From JAVBLG01 sp031553655 (GTDB lineage Bacteria; Desulfobacterota; Desulfovibrionia; Desulfovibrionales; Desulfovibrionaceae), in the NCBI GenBank assembly GCA_031553655.1, contig JAVBLG010000101.1:1-64000 (forward strand): a stretch of 64,000 nucleotides of DNA. The letters are read 5' to 3'. Below the pieces are notes generated by a model. It saw nothing but the letters and a program-made list of their open reading frames with translations, was not told the origin of the DNA and searched no databases. Numbering within the stretch: position 1 is the stretch's first letter; each line of letters starts with the position of its first letter. Below are positions 40,648 through 50,190 of the stretch, in pieces. Made by a program: the position numbers and the translations under genes.

Positions 40648-43600
40648 ATGGTCATATCCAGACGAAACGTACTCAAGGCCGGCGCGGGAGCCGCGCTGGT
40701 CACAGCATTTTCCGGTTTGCCGTTCAATTTTGAAGCTGTAGCCGCCAGGGCGGATATAGCCCGGCTGAAATGGACAAAACAAACCCCGTCAATATGCTGC
40801 TACTGTGCCGTAGGCTGCGGTATTATGGTAAATTCCGGCGACAAGGCCGCCGGCAACAGCACCGATAGAATAATCAACCTTGAGGGAGATCCGGATCATC
40901 CGATCAATGAAGGATCTCTTTGCGCCAAAGGCGCGGGCTTCTGGCAAATAGCCGAAAATCAGGCCAGACCAACTAAGCCCTTGTACCGCGCCCCCAAATC
41001 CGGAGAATGGAAAGAGGTGGAGTGGGACTGGGCCATGGATCGCATCGCGGCCAATATCAAGACCACCCGCGACGCCACTTTTGCTGAAAAAAACGTCAAG
41101 GGCGAAAAAGTGAACCGCACCCTGAGCATAGCCTCTTTCGGCACATCGTCCATGGACAATGAGGAATCATGGGCCATACAGGCGCTGATGCGCGCCCTTG
41201 GCGTTGTATATATAGAGCATCAGGCCCGTCTCTGACACAGCTCCACTGTACCGGCTCTGGCAGAGTCGTTCGGACGCGGCGCGATGACCAACCACTGGCA
41301 GGACATCGCCAACAGTGACTGTGTGCTGATTATGGGCTCCAATCCGGCTGAAAACCATCCCATTTCCTTCAAATGGGTGATGAAGGCCGTGGAACGCGGT
41401 GCTACCCTCATCCATGTGGATCCACGTTTTACCCGCACCTCGGCCAAGGCGCATTTTTATGTGCCGCTGCGCTCGGGAACCGACATCGCCTTTCTTGGCG
41501 GCATGATCAAATATATTCTCGACAACAAGCTGTACTTTGCCGAATACCTGGCCAACTACACCAACGCGTCCATGATCGTGGGCGGAAAGTACGGCTTCAA
41601 AGACGGCCTTTTCTCCGGCTATGACCCGAAAACGCATAGCTACGACAAGAGCCTCTGGGCCTTTGAGCTGGATGAAAACGGCGTGCCCAAACGTGACCCC
41701 AGTTTCAAAAACCCACGTTGCGTGATTAATCTGCTCAAGGCGCATTACGAACGCTATACCCTGCGGGCCGCCGCTGAGGCGGCGGGTTGCTCGGAAGCGG
41801 ATATTGAAAAGGTGTACAAAGCCTTTGCCGCCACCGGCAAACCGGATAAAGCCGGCACGGTAATGTACGCCCTGGGCTGGACCCAGCACACTGTTGGCGT
41901 TCAGAACATCCGCACCATGGCCATCATTCAGCTTTTGCTCGGCAATGTGGGTGTGGCCGGCGGCGGCGTGAACGCGCTACGCGGCGAATCAAACGTTCAA
42001 GGGGCCACGGACCAAGGCGTGCTGACAGAAAGCTGGCCCGGCTATCTGCCCGTGCCCCACAGCGGTCTGGTGGATCTGGCCGCCTACAACAAGGCCATGA
42101 CGCCGGTTTCCAAAGACCCCATGAGCGTCAATTGGTGGCAGAACCGCCCCAAATATGTGGCCAGCTTTTTGAAGTCCATGTATCCGGATCTGACTGCGGA
42201 GCAAGCCTATGAGCTTATGCCCAAGGTGGATCAGGGCAAAAAGATGACGGATTATTTCTGGCTGGCGGTTTTTGACCACATGCTGGCCGGAGACGTCCAA
42301 GGGCTTTTCGCCTGGGGGCAAAACCCGGCCTGCGGAGGAGCCAATGCCGGTAAAAACCGCAAAGCGTTGGCAAAGCTGAAGTGGATGGTGAGCGTCAACC
42401 TCTTTGACAATGAAACCGCCTCGTTCTGGCGTGGTCCGGGCGTAAACCCCAAAACCGTGGACACGGAGGTGTTTTTGCTGCCCTGTGCCACCGATGTGGA
42501 AAAAGACGGTTCCATAACCAACTCTGGCCGCTGGATCCAGTGGCGTTCCCAGGCCGCGCCCGCGCACGGTGGCGTGTGGACCGACGGGCATATGCTGCTG
42601 GCCATGAGCGAACGCCTGCGGAAAATGTACGCCAAAAACGGCGGAGCTTTTCCCGAGCCGATCAAACACTTCGGCTTCGACCTCTGGAAAGAGGGCGATG
42701 AATTCTCGTCGGTAAATGTGGCCAAACTGATGAACGGCCGCTTTACCCGCGATACGACCATTGACGGCGTGGCTTACAAGGTCGGGCAGCAGGTTCCGGG
42801 CTTTGCTCTGTTGCAGGCCGACGGCTCGACCGCTTGCGGCAACTGGCTGCACGGCGGCTCGTGGACTGAACAAGGCAATATGATGGCCCGGCGCGACCCC
42901 AAACGCACTCCAGAGCAGGAGCGTATTGGCCTTTCGCCCAATTGGAGTTATTCTTGGCCGGCGAACCGCCGCATCATGTACAACAGAGCCTCGGTGAACA
43001 AAGAGGGCAAGCCATGGAATCCGGACAAGTCCGTGATCGAATGGAAAAACGGCGCCTGGACCGGTGATGTGGTGGACGGCGCGGGCAACCCGGGAACCAG
43101 GCATCCATTCATCATGCAGGCGCACGGGCTTGGCGCTCTGTACGGCCCAGGCCTGCTTGACGGTCCCTTCCCCGAATATTATGAGCCGGTGGAGTCTCCT
43201 TTCAAGGCGCACGGGTTCTCGAAACAGCGCATCAATCCCACGGCTTTTTTCGCCAAGGATGAAAAGTTCGCGGTGGCTGACCCGCATTTCCCCTATGTTT
43301 GCACCACCTACCGCCTTACCGAACACTGGCAGACAGGCACCATGACGCGGCAAAGCTCGTGGCTGCTTGAAGCCGAACCCCAGGTGTACACGGAGATAGA
43401 CCCGGAACTGGCCCAAGCCAAAGGCATCAAAAACGGGGATATGGTGCGCATATCCAGCCCGCGTGGAGCCATGACCGCCGTGGCCATGGTTACCGAGCGC
43501 GTCCGCCCGTTTATGAGCAACGGTAAAAAGATACACATGGTGGGGCTGTCCTGGCAGTACGGCTGGCTTACCCCCAAAGACGGGGGCGATTCCGCCAACC

Positions 43601-43680
43601 TGTTGTCGATAGCGGTGGGTGACCCGAACGTGGGCATACCCGAGACCAAGGCCTTCATGGTCAACCTAGAGAAGGCATAG
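40648..43680 (+). CDS. fdhA: Periplasmic formate dehydrogenase, selenocysteine catalytic subunit FdhA
   Basis: 1010 residues when TGA 41233-41235 is read as selenocysteine (residue 196). ATG 40648 has AGGAG 8-10 bases upstream. A Tat signal 'MVISRRNVLKAGAGAALV' leads into the [4Fe-4S] motif 'CCYCAVGCGIMVNSG' plus 'GSLCAKGAG'. The UGA context 'IEHQARL-U-HSSTVPALAESFGRGAMTNHWQD' is the family's active site, with His following. The molybdopterin-binding domains continue ('VLIMGSNPAENHP', 'GNVGVAGGGVNALRGESNVQGATD'). It oxidises formate to CO2 in the periplasm and passes electrons through FdhB to cytochromes c. The bis-MGD metal (W or Mo) cannot be told. Confidence 0.96.
41233..41272 (+). promoter_or_regulatory. 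UGA selenocysteine codon with candidate SECIS hairpin
   Basis: Just after the UGA, ACTGTACC (41245-41252) can pair with GGCAGAGT (41259-41266), with two mismatches, leaving apical loop GGCTCT. That loop resembles the GGUCU-type SelB-binding loop of the E. coli fdhF element. Distance from the UGA to the loop fits bacterial SECIS. Confidence 0.6.
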
Positions 43681-43689
43681 GAGGCTGTC

Positions 43690-44406
43690 ATGGGAATGGC
43701 GTTTTTTATTGACCTGACCTTGTGTACAGCCTGCCGCGGCTGTCAGGTGGCCTGCAAGCAATGGAAGAAACTGGCGGCGGAAAAAACCAGTAATACCGGC
43801 TCGCACACCAATCCGCCTGATTTGAGCTATACAACATTTAAAACAGTGCATTTTATAGAAAAGGGTGCAAAAGACGATTTGCGCTGGCTCTTTTTTCCCG
43901 AGCAATGCAGGCACTGCCAGATGCCATCCTGCAAGGCTTCGGCGGACAATGACAAGGAAGGAGCCATTTTGCAGGATCCGGATACCGGGGCCGTAACCTA
44001 TACGGAACTTACCAGGGAGGTGGACGGCCAGGCCGCCCGCGAAGCCTGCCCCTATGATATCCCGCGCATGGACCCGGCCACAAAGCAGCTGTACAAATGT
44101 GATATGTGCCCGGATCGCATCGCCGACGGGCTTTTGCCGGCCTGCGTACTCACCTGCAACAGTGGATGCATGAGCTTCGGTGATGAGAATGAAATGCGCG
44201 ATAAAGCGCAAAAACGCCTGGAAGAAGCAAAAAAGCGCTGGCCTAACGCTGTTCTCGGCGATATCGACTATGTGCGCACCATTTACCTGTTTCAGGAAGA
44301 TCCTTTTACGTACCATAAAAGCGCGGTTTCCGCCAATGAGGAAAAACCGGTGCCGATTACGCGGCGTAACATGCTGGCTGGCTTGATCGGCAGAAGCAAA
44401 GGTTAA
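43690..44406 (+). CDS. fdhB: Formate dehydrogenase iron-sulfur (beta) subunit FdhB
   Basis: 238 residues, a four-cluster ferredoxin-like subunit. Cys groups are 'CTACRGCQVACKQWKK', 'CRHCQMPSCKAS', 'REACPYDIPRMD' and 'CDMCPDRIADGLLPACVLTC'. The sequence between the second and third groups follows the DMSO-reductase-family electron-transfer subunit pattern. It has no signal of its own and would be carried out with FdhA by the Tat system. It receives electrons from FdhA and, as no membrane cytochrome subunit is encoded, probably passes them to soluble periplasmic cytochrome c3. It follows fdhA by 9 bases with GGAGG between. Confidence 0.95.
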   Translation: MGMAFFIDLTLCTACRGCQVACKQWKKLAAEKTSNTGSHTNPPDLSYTTFKTVHFIEKGAKDDLRWLFFPEQCRHCQMPSCKASADNDKEGAILQDPDTGAVTYTELTREVDGQAAREACPYDIPRMDPATKQLYKCDMCPDRIADGLLPACVLTCNSGCMSFGDENEMRDKAQKRLEEAKKRWPNAVLGDIDYVRTIYLFQEDPFTYHKSAVSANEEKPVPITRRNMLAGLIGRSKG

Positions 44407-44413
44407 AACAGTT

Positions 44414-44452
44414 TTCCCGGTGTCAAAAAACGTAAATTTTTGACACCGGGAA
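44414..44452 (+). terminator. 16-bp perfect hairpin after fdhB
   Basis: Arms 44414-44429 and 44437-44452 are exact complements with a 7-base loop, starting 8 bases after the fdhB stop. The loop-side end of the stem is A/T, but no U-tract follows. Confidence 0.75.
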
Positions 44453-44522
44453 TCCGGTGAAAAACAAGAAAATACATATCACCAGTTTTAAATATAGTGC
44501 TGTTATTTAAATGGATTGAGTA

Positions 44523-44665
44523 TCAATTGTTCATGGAAAAACGCGCATTGCCGTAAAGCGGCACGTCTTCATCACGGGTAACCACAATAACAGCCGTTCC
44601 CCGTTTATTGGCTCCGGGCAAAAATTCCATGAGCATTCGTGTATTTTCCGGATCAAGATCGCAAC
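44523..44665 (-). pseudogene. ABC transporter ATPase fragment (C-terminal)
   Basis: The frame ends 'DPENTRMLMEFLPGANKRGTAVIVVTRDEDVPLYGNARFSMNN', the segment after Walker B plus the H-loop region of LolD/FtsE-type ATPases. Asp replaces the usual switch His context. The Walker A and signature motifs are missing. The 5' side has no homology. Confidence 0.65.
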
Positions 44666-44796
44666 GAGAGGAAATAAATGACTCTGCGCATTTATCAAAG
44701 AATGAGTATCGCATAAATCGCCGCCACAAAATCGTCTTTACTTGTTTCCAACGCAGGATAAAATTCGCGAGCATCTGGCTGCAAAGTGAGCGGGCT

Positions 44797-45174
44797 TCAA
44801 ATATGCATGACCAGCGGCGTATATTTGGCAAGCACCCCGTCACCGGTAATCAGCCGCATGGGCTCGGCCATGGCTTGGGCCACCAGCATGTGGTCAAAAG
44901 GATCATTATGGTGCCTGGGTATTGTAGTCAGCATTTCCGTATGCGAGCCGAGAAGCGGCAGTTCTAGAAAGCCGCTTTCCCGCGCGGTTGCGCGAAGCTC
45001 CGGCAGGCTGGCCGCCAATTTGCCTATGCGCGTTTTAATGGCGATTTCCCACCAGGATACGGTACTCACAAAAACTTCATTCTCATCCGCAAGCAACAGT
45101 TCCCGCACAGGCTCAATGCGCGGCCCATTGCTCAATGCCCAGAGCAGCGCGTTGGTATCCAGCAAAAGCCTCAT
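44797..45174 (-). CDS. vapC: PIN-domain toxin (VapC family)
   Basis: 125 residues. The acidic PIN core is visible: 'LLLDTNALLWALS' (Asp), 'VSTVSWWEIAIKTRIGKL' (Glu), 'HHNDPFDHMLVAQAM' (Asp-x-x-x-Asp) and 'LITGDGVLAKY' (Asp). It would cleave RNA, probably a tRNA or rRNA loop, when freed from the antitoxin. The start overlaps the antitoxin stop by 4 bases (ATGA), so production is coupled. The 'SWWEIAIK' form is the subgroup usually paired with Phd/YefM-type antitoxins, as here. Confidence 0.92.
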   Translation of the reverse strand: MRLLLDTNALLWALSNGPRIEPVRELLLADENEVFVSTVSWWEIAIKTRIGKLAASLPELRATARESGFLELPLLGSHTEMLTTIPRHHNDPFDHMLVAQAMAEPMRLITGDGVLAKYTPLVMHI

Positions 45175-45419
45175 TCCGTCCCCCCCTCAAAAGCGGCGAG
45201 AATTTCCGGCGGCAGCGGATCGTCAAAGTCATCAGGAACAATCAATTTTCCTTCCAGAAGGCCAAGGCGCTTTTTGGGTTTGGCACTGACAACAGAAGTA
45301 AGCATGGCCTCCGCGCGGCCATAGCTGCCGATGAAAATGGTTTCCCCTCCGGCGGCGCGTTTGACCAGCTGCGACAGAGAACTTTTTGCCTGATGCATGG
45401 GCACGACGGTGATGGACAT
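45171..45419 (-). CDS. Phd/YefM-family antitoxin
   Basis: 82 residues from ATG 45419. The N-terminal DNA-binding half reads 'ITVVPMHQAKSSLSQLVKRAAGGETIFIGSYGRAEAMLTSV', a Phd/YefM fold. The C-terminal half 'GLLEGKLIVPDDFDDPLPPEILAAFEG' is the disordered toxin-binding tail. It neutralises the PIN toxin encoded next and should repress its own promoter at the repeat cluster 45452-45478. An ATG four codons upstream (45431) is possible. Both partners appear intact. Confidence 0.9.
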   Translation of the reverse strand: MSITVVPMHQAKSSLSQLVKRAAGGETIFIGSYGRAEAMLTSVVSAKPKKRLGLLEGKLIVPDDFDDPLPPEILAAFEGGTE

Positions 45420-45451
45420 ATTAGCCTCCATTATCTTTAATCCTTTTTATA

Positions 45452-45478
45452 GACTTAGCTAGGACTTAGCCATAAGTC
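45452..45478 (-). promoter_or_regulatory. Operator cluster of the PIN toxin-antitoxin operon
   Basis: GACTTAGC occurs twice (45452-45459 and 45463-45470). The second copy forms an inverted repeat GACTTA-gcca-TAAGTC with 45473-45478. It lies 33 bases upstream of the antitoxin start. Confidence 0.55.
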
Positions 45479-45503
45479 AAGGCGGTTTTCGCCAGGACCT
45501 GCG

Positions 45504-45921
45504 TTAAATAAATGGGTGGATGGTTACAAACCAAAGATGTGCTATACCGGCTTTGAACACCGGATCAATATCTTGAGGCTCATTAAGCCAAAGCAGAAAA
45601 CAGCCCATTTCTTCATCAAGCCGCTCAGCGGCCGGGGCTTCAAAGTGAACCTTTTCACGCCCGACATAACCGGAAACAACCTGCATGGGTCCAGCTTCCG
45701 GAGTGCGCCATGATCCGACAGTAATACGCCGAGCCTGGCCATATCCTGTTGGGAACAGCGCGGCGTGCCAGCCGAACAGGCGTTCCGCAGTTAAAGGCTC
45801 CGCATAACGATCTCCCCAGAAGCAAGCCCTGCTTATGGCGCACAGCGGCAAGCTGACCGGCAAGCGTATCCATGCTCCATTTAAAGAGTGGCCACTCCGG
45901 CCTGTTGTGTATATAACGCAT
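45504..45921 (-). pseudogene. Fic-family protein (DUF4172 N-terminus), deleted and truncated
   Basis: From ATG 45921 it reads 'MRYIHNRPEWPLFKWSMDTLAGQLAAVRHKQGLLLG', the start of Fic proteins with a DUF4172 domain, then loses frame. In another phase it resumes 'PLTAERLFGWHAALFPTGYG', then 'AERLDEEMGCFLLWL', and ends 'FVTIHPFI' followed by a stop. That ending is exactly where the catalytic HPF-x-(D/E)-G-N-G-R loop should begin. Part of the middle and the AMPylation loop are therefore gone and the protein cannot be active. Confidence 0.78.
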
Positions 45922-46040
45922 AATCACCGCACCTTTTGCGTCGAAGATTGCATGTATTCGCCGCACGAGCAAGTTATGCCGTAGATCAGCATCTGAATGA
46001 GGTCATTGTCATCACGCGAAAACGGATATATCAAATTTCC

Positions 46041-46793
46041 ATGAGCGAAGTTGGATACTATTACACGGAATCGAGCGACATTGAGTTGATTGTCACCAAA
46101 GGGCGGGAACACAGATATCCCTGGCACATACATACACGCCATTGGATAGTCGGAGTGGTACGCCACGGGGCTGTGCTCCTGGCTACCAGAACAAATATTC
46201 GCCGGCTTAACACCGGCCAGCATTTTTTCATACGTCCATATGAACCTCACAGCCTGGCTGTGGAACCGGAGAGCTCGTTGCTGACCCTATGCCTTGACGA
46301 AAGTGGCGCGTTTTTAACGGATGGAGATTCGGTTAGTTCACGCCTATCATCAATCCTTCAAGCGAATGAAAAAGCCTTGTTCGCGGAAGCTGTGGCGGCC
46401 TGCGAGAAAACTATGCTTTCGCATGAATATTGTGAATACCATCCGGAGGCATATGATTCTCTCATCGTTAGTTCAATCCGAGAGATAATGCGGCTGGTAA
46501 TGGAAAAACCCGACGAAACCCTGCCCATTGCCCGCATGGCCGCATATGCCGGATACAGTCAATGGCATTTTCTGCGTGCCTTCCGAAGAATTACGGGGAT
46601 GACTCCTCATGCATTTCAACTTGTTTGCCGTATGCGCCTGCTGCGCTCCATGCTCCGGTCGGATACGGCGAGAGCCACGGCCGCCGTATCCGCCGGTTTT
46701 GCCGATCAGAGCCACATGCACAAGGTGTTTAAGCTACACCACGGCATGACTCCAGGAGAATTCAAAAAAGCCAGCATCAAGCTGGAACTGTGA
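46041..46793 (+). CDS. AraC-family transcriptional regulator
   Basis: 250 residues from ATG 46041. An N-terminal cupin sensor ('YPWHIHTRHWIVGVVRHGAVLLAT', 'NTGQHFFIRPYEPHSLAVE') is followed by two HTH repeats: 'LPIARMAAYAGYSQWHFLRAFRRITGMTPHAFQLVCRMRLLRSML' and 'ATAAVSAGFADQSHMHKVFKLHHGMTPGEFKKA'. It is typical of AraC regulators of exporters and metabolic genes. It runs convergently into the cupin gene, overlapping it by 17 bases. The ligand is unknown. A longer frame upstream runs into the Fic remnant region and lacks a ribosome site. Confidence 0.88.
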   Translation: MSEVGYYYTESSDIELIVTKGREHRYPWHIHTRHWIVGVVRHGAVLLATRTNIRRLNTGQHFFIRPYEPHSLAVEPESSLLTLCLDESGAFLTDGDSVSSRLSSILQANEKALFAEAVAACEKTMLSHEYCEYHPEAYDSLIVSSIREIMRLVMEKPDETLPIARMAAYAGYSQWHFLRAFRRITGMTPHAFQLVCRMRLLRSMLRSDTARATAAVSAGFADQSHMHKVFKLHHGMTPGEFKKASIKLEL

Positions 46794-47160
46794 CAAACTT
46801 GGCAAACAGGCACAGTCCGTCTTCTCCGGCCCTGACCTCATGCGGCGCATTGCAGGCAATTACAGCCATGGTGCCTGGAACATAGGGCATTTCTCCCTGA
46901 TCCGTCAGGCACACTCCGCTTCCTTTTACAACCTCATGTAATTCAATGCTGGCCGTATGCGTGTGCATGCCAATTTTGCAATTCGGTTCAATACGCACAA
47001 GATGGCAGGTAAACAGCCCGCCGGTCTGCTCCGCCGTGAGCAGATTTTTTAAGGATACTCCAAGGAAATTTTTGTGTTTGTTCCAGGCGCAAGCGCTCAT
47101 ATCTTTTTTTCGCCCCGCATTTACCAAGGTGCCGTTTTCAAACTGTTTGAACAGATCCAT
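46777..47160 (-). CDS. Single-domain cupin protein
   Basis: 127 residues. Cupin motif 1 is 'KIGMHTHTASIELHEVVKGSG' (His-x-His...Glu...His metal ligands) and motif 2 is 'YVPGTMAVIACNAPHEVRAGEDG'. The start 'MDLFKQFENGTLVNAGRKKDMSACAWNKH' includes a cysteine of unknown use. It has no signal peptide. Its role (metal storage, dioxygenase-like or sensor) is not readable. Because it overlaps the AraC gene tail to tail, antisense effects between the two transcripts are possible. Confidence 0.85.
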   Translation of the reverse strand: MDLFKQFENGTLVNAGRKKDMSACAWNKHKNFLGVSLKNLLTAEQTGGLFTCHLVRIEPNCKIGMHTHTASIELHEVVKGSGVCLTDQGEMPYVPGTMAVIACNAPHEVRAGEDGLCLFAKFVTVPA

Positions 47161-47392
47161 TTATGTAATGCCTCCTTACAGCAAGTTGCTGGAAGCAATA
47201 TACTGATATGGAGTCCGGCCATATTGTAAAAAATTGCTGTGTATGGTTGCGAATAACACGCGGGCCTATCGAGCATATGCTCTAAAGTTTTCCCGCATAG
47301 CGGAATAAATGCTACTAAAGCGGCCTTGATAAGAACCCCGGGCCGGTCTACAGTTTTGCCAGAGTAAAAAATCACCATGAAGTGAGCATGCC
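47161..47392. other. Intergenic, no gene seen
   Basis: About 230 bases between the cupin start and the AlbA_2 pseudogene start. It probably holds divergent promoters; none is clear enough to place. Confidence 0.5.
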
Positions 47393-48491
47393 ATGCCTCT
47401 GGACGAAAAAGCACTACAGATCCGAACCGCCGCCGGGGAGGACAGCACCCGCCAGTTCAAAGCGGATATTCGCAATGCCGAATCCTTGGCCTCTGAAATG
47501 GCAGCTTTCGCCAATTCAGAAGGTGGAGTCATTTATGTAGGTGTTGCTGATGACGGCGGCATGTCGGGGCTTTCCCGTGAGGATGTCACCCGCATAAACC
47601 AGCTTATCAGTAATGCGGCCAGCCAGCTTGTACGCAGACCGCTGGCCGTGCATACGGAAAATGTGCCGTTACAGAACGGACGGATAATTATCGTACTCAC
47701 TGTGCCCAAAGGCATAGACAAGCCCTATTTCGACAAAAATGGCGTTATTTGGTTGAAAACAGGTTCCGACAAACGCCGGGTGAACTCCAAGGAAGAACTG
47801 CGCCGTCTGTTCCAGATCAGCGCTCAGTTCCATGCGGACGAATTATCCACCAAGGCCGGCATAGACAAAGCTGGATAAACTGCGTTTTCGGGATTTCCTG
47901 CGGGATGTATATAAGCAGGATTTTCCCGACTCTCCGGAAGAACTTACCCGTCTTCTCCAAAATATGAACCTTGCCACCGACAGCGGCGTGTTGAATCTTG
48001 CCGGAGTACTCATGTTTGCCGAACGCCCGGAATGGATAGTGCCGCAATTCGTGGTCAAGGCCATCCGCTATCCCGGTAACCAAATTCACGCCAGCGAATA
48101 TGTGGATACCGAGGACTTTTCCGGCCCGCTGCGCAAGGTATTTGATGATGCTCAGGCATTTATCATGCGCAATCTGCACAAAGTGCAGGCGGGACGCGGA
48201 GTAAACGCACCTGGCCTGCCTGAAATTTCCGAAAGCGTCTTTGAAGAGTTATTGGTCAACGCCCTGGTTCACAGGGATTACCTGGTCAGCGCGCCAATCC
48301 GCCTTTTCATCTTTGATAACCGCATCGAAATCAGGGGGAAAATTTTGACGCTGATTCAGGAGAGCAGTGAAATAACAATCCCTGAATTGGCGAAACAACT
48401 AGACGTAAGCACACGAACTATTGAGCGCGGGATAGCCTCTTTGCGAACTGAGGGCGTCTTACGCCGAATTGGGCCGGATAAAGACGGATAA
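47393..48491 (+). pseudogene. AlbA_2/Schlafen-type ATP-binding regulator, frameshifted with internal deletion
   Basis: The first frame (47393-47878) gives an AlbA_2 domain: 'EDSTRQFKADIRNAESLASEMAAFANSEGGVIYVGVADDG' and 'WLKTGSDKRRVNSKEELRRLFQ'. One extra A in GACAAAGCTG (about 47867) causes a stop. In the next frame it continues 'LDKLRFRDFLRDVYKQDFPDSPEEL', then 'SVFEELLVNALVHRDYLVSAPIRLFIFDNRIEI' (ATPase-like C domain). It then jumps directly to the final HTH 'KILTLIQESSEITIPELAKQLDVSTRTIERGIASLR', missing about 100 residues. This was probably a helix-turn-helix ATP-binding regulator. Confidence 0.82.
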
Positions 48492-48625
48492 GCCCAATCT
48501 GGTCAATGGCACTGCCCAACTTGGCATCCCTGGCCTTCAGAGCGTTTATTTCGGTCTCGCCGTATTCAAAAACTGGCATGATTTACCTTATGTAATTTTG
48601 TGCATCAGAAACAGAAAAGTATAAA

Positions 48626-49033
48626 TCACTTTTCAAGCGGAGTATTCAGTTTATCCCGCAGTTCAACCGGCACACCATCCATGAGGATACGTTCGGCAAT
48701 CATGTCTTTAGTGGTTTCAAAGTACTTTTTGAAGTGCGGTGTTTCGCGGTGAACCTGGTAGGCCTCTTCGTTGACGTACATTTCAAAGAACATGATTTTA
48801 GTTGGGTCATCCTTGTCAGCTACAGCGTATATGGCCAAAACGCCTGGTTCAAGACTCAGGGCATCGCGCATTTCTTCTTTGACAGCTTCTTTGAAAGCCT
48901 CCAATTGATCCGGTTTAATTCGCAAATGAGCTATGCGCACAGCCCCGGCCTCGGCGGCAACGGCTTTGCCTGATGCCCCGAGGAGCATGGCGGCAACCAT
49001 TGTAATCACGAAAAGAACAATACTGAATTTCAT
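48626..49033 (-). CDS. Exported antibiotic-biosynthesis-monooxygenase (ABM) domain protein
   Basis: 135 residues. A Sec signal 'MKFSIVLFVITMVAAMLLGASGKAVA' precedes a dimeric ferredoxin-like ABM/quinol-monooxygenase-type domain: 'RIAHLRIKPDQLEAFKEAVKEEMRDALSLEPGVLAIYAVADKDDPTKIMFFEMYVNEEAYQVHRETPHFKKYFE'. Relatives act on quinols or heme, but the family includes non-enzymatic members. Export to the periplasm is unusual for this fold and matches the other exported proteins on this strand. It lies 380 bases downstream of the SDR gene and may have its own promoter. Confidence 0.85.
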   Translation of the reverse strand: MKFSIVLFVITMVAAMLLGASGKAVAAEAGAVRIAHLRIKPDQLEAFKEAVKEEMRDALSLEPGVLAIYAVADKDDPTKIMFFEMYVNEEAYQVHRETPHFKKYFETTKDMIAERILMDGVPVELRDKLNTPLEK

Positions 49034-49410
49034 ACGATTTCCAAAATAGTTTTTAGTCGTTTAGCAACAATACCCGCTTGTATATGGCAAATTGATGAAA
49101 CAGCTTCATCTTATTCTCATTTTCGTTGCCAATTCAAGGATTTTATGCTTGGTGGATACTGTTGTGAACGCTTCGAAAACATTATTACCTTGCGGCTAAA
49201 AATTTGCATCCGTATCGTATCTGCATAATGAGGGGCGGAGCAAGACGCCCAAGCGGGAACAGGCCTTCCTGTTCCATGAAAACCATGCACGGAGGCATCG
49301 GGTGCATGCATCATCATGCGGCATGCCGATATGGACGCCTTGCTCTGCGCAGCAGCTTGGGCAGTTATTTCTCGTGACTTACTTATGTAAAATTCCCTAT
49401 TTTACTCGGC
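49034..49410. other. Intergenic with two small hairpins
   Basis: No gene seen in about 380 bases. Two hairpins lie together: GGGCG / CGCCC (49233-49237, 49246-49250) and a perfect 8-bp stem GGAACAGG / CCTGTTCC with a 4-base loop (49256-49275). They could end the SDR operon or belong to the leader of the ABM gene. Confidence 0.45.
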
Positions 49411-50175
49411 TTAACGCACTGTATAACCGCCGTCAGGCGCGACAGCCTGCCCCACCATAAATCCGGCTGCGGGGCTGCACAGCCACAAAACCGTTGCCGC
49501 GATTTCCTCCGCTGTGCCGAGTCTCCCCATCGGAATTTCCTTGATGATCTCAGCCATGTGCTCCGGCGCGGCGGCAACTGCTTTTGCTACCATCGGCGTA
49601 TCGGACGTGCCGGGGCATACGCAGTTGATGCGTATGCCCCGTGAAGCGTATTCCAGAGCGGCGCTTTTGGTAAGACCCACAACACCGTGTTTCGACGCTG
49701 TATACGCGCCAAGATTTGCCGTTCCAACCAAGCCGCTTTGCGAAGAACAGTTGACGATGGCCCCACCTTCACCCTGCGCCCGCAACTGCCGCAACTCGTG
49801 CTTCATACAGTTCCAGATTCCGCGCAAATTAACGGCAATCGCCAGATCAAAATCTTCGCCCGTAGCGTCGGCGGTTTCCACAACGGCCACATGGAGCCCT
49901 GCGTTGTTGTAAGCAAAATCCAGCCGACCGAATGCAGCAATGGTTTTTTGCACCATGGCCTCGGCCTGATCTTCCTTGGAAACATCACAAGCGAACCCCA
50001 CGGCGCGATGGCCTTGGCTGTTCAACGCCTTGGCGGCCTCGGCGGCGGACTGCCCGTTACTGTCGGCGAGCATCACCGTTGCGCCGGACTTGACGAAAAG
50101 TCGGGCGGCAGCCAGCCCGATGCCGGATGCCGCTCCGGTAACTATCGCCACTTTGTTTTCAAAGTTGAACCGCAT
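49411..50175 (-). CDS. Short-chain dehydrogenase/reductase (SDR)
   Basis: 254 residues, a classical SDR. The cofactor loop is 'VAIVTGAASGIGLAAARLF' (TG-x-x-x-G-x-G), 'NNAG' follows at about residue 88, catalytic Ser is in 'VNCSSQSGL', and Tyr/Lys are in 'YTASKHG'. The C-terminal 'RIGT...VLWLCSPAAGFMVGQAVAPDGGY' is standard. It would interconvert an alcohol and ketone with NAD(P)H in the cytosol. ATG 50175 is preferred because AGGA is 8 bases upstream; an ATG two codons earlier is too close to it. It follows the CMD gene by 15 bases and is one of the few non-exported members of this cluster. Confidence 0.92.
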   Translation of the reverse strand: MRFNFENKVAIVTGAASGIGLAAARLFVKSGATVMLADSNGQSAAEAAKALNSQGHRAVGFACDVSKEDQAEAMVQKTIAAFGRLDFAYNNAGLHVAVVETADATGEDFDLAIAVNLRGIWNCMKHELRQLRAQGEGGAIVNCSSQSGLVGTANLGAYTASKHGVVGLTKSAALEYASRGIRINCVCPGTSDTPMVAKAVAAAPEHMAEIIKEIPMGRLGTAEEIAATVLWLCSPAAGFMVGQAVAPDGGYTVR

Positions 50176-50190
50176 ATACATTCCTGCCCA

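Noticed and set aside
41233..41235. Stop codon ending a 218-residue truncated FdhA
   Set aside because: The family context, the downstream frame in the same phase and the SECIS-like hairpin identify it as selenocysteine.
41989..43536. A 515-codon open frame antisense to fdhA
   Set aside because: It mirrors the GC-rich third positions of fdhA, and its translation is rich in His/Arg/Gly with no family resemblance.
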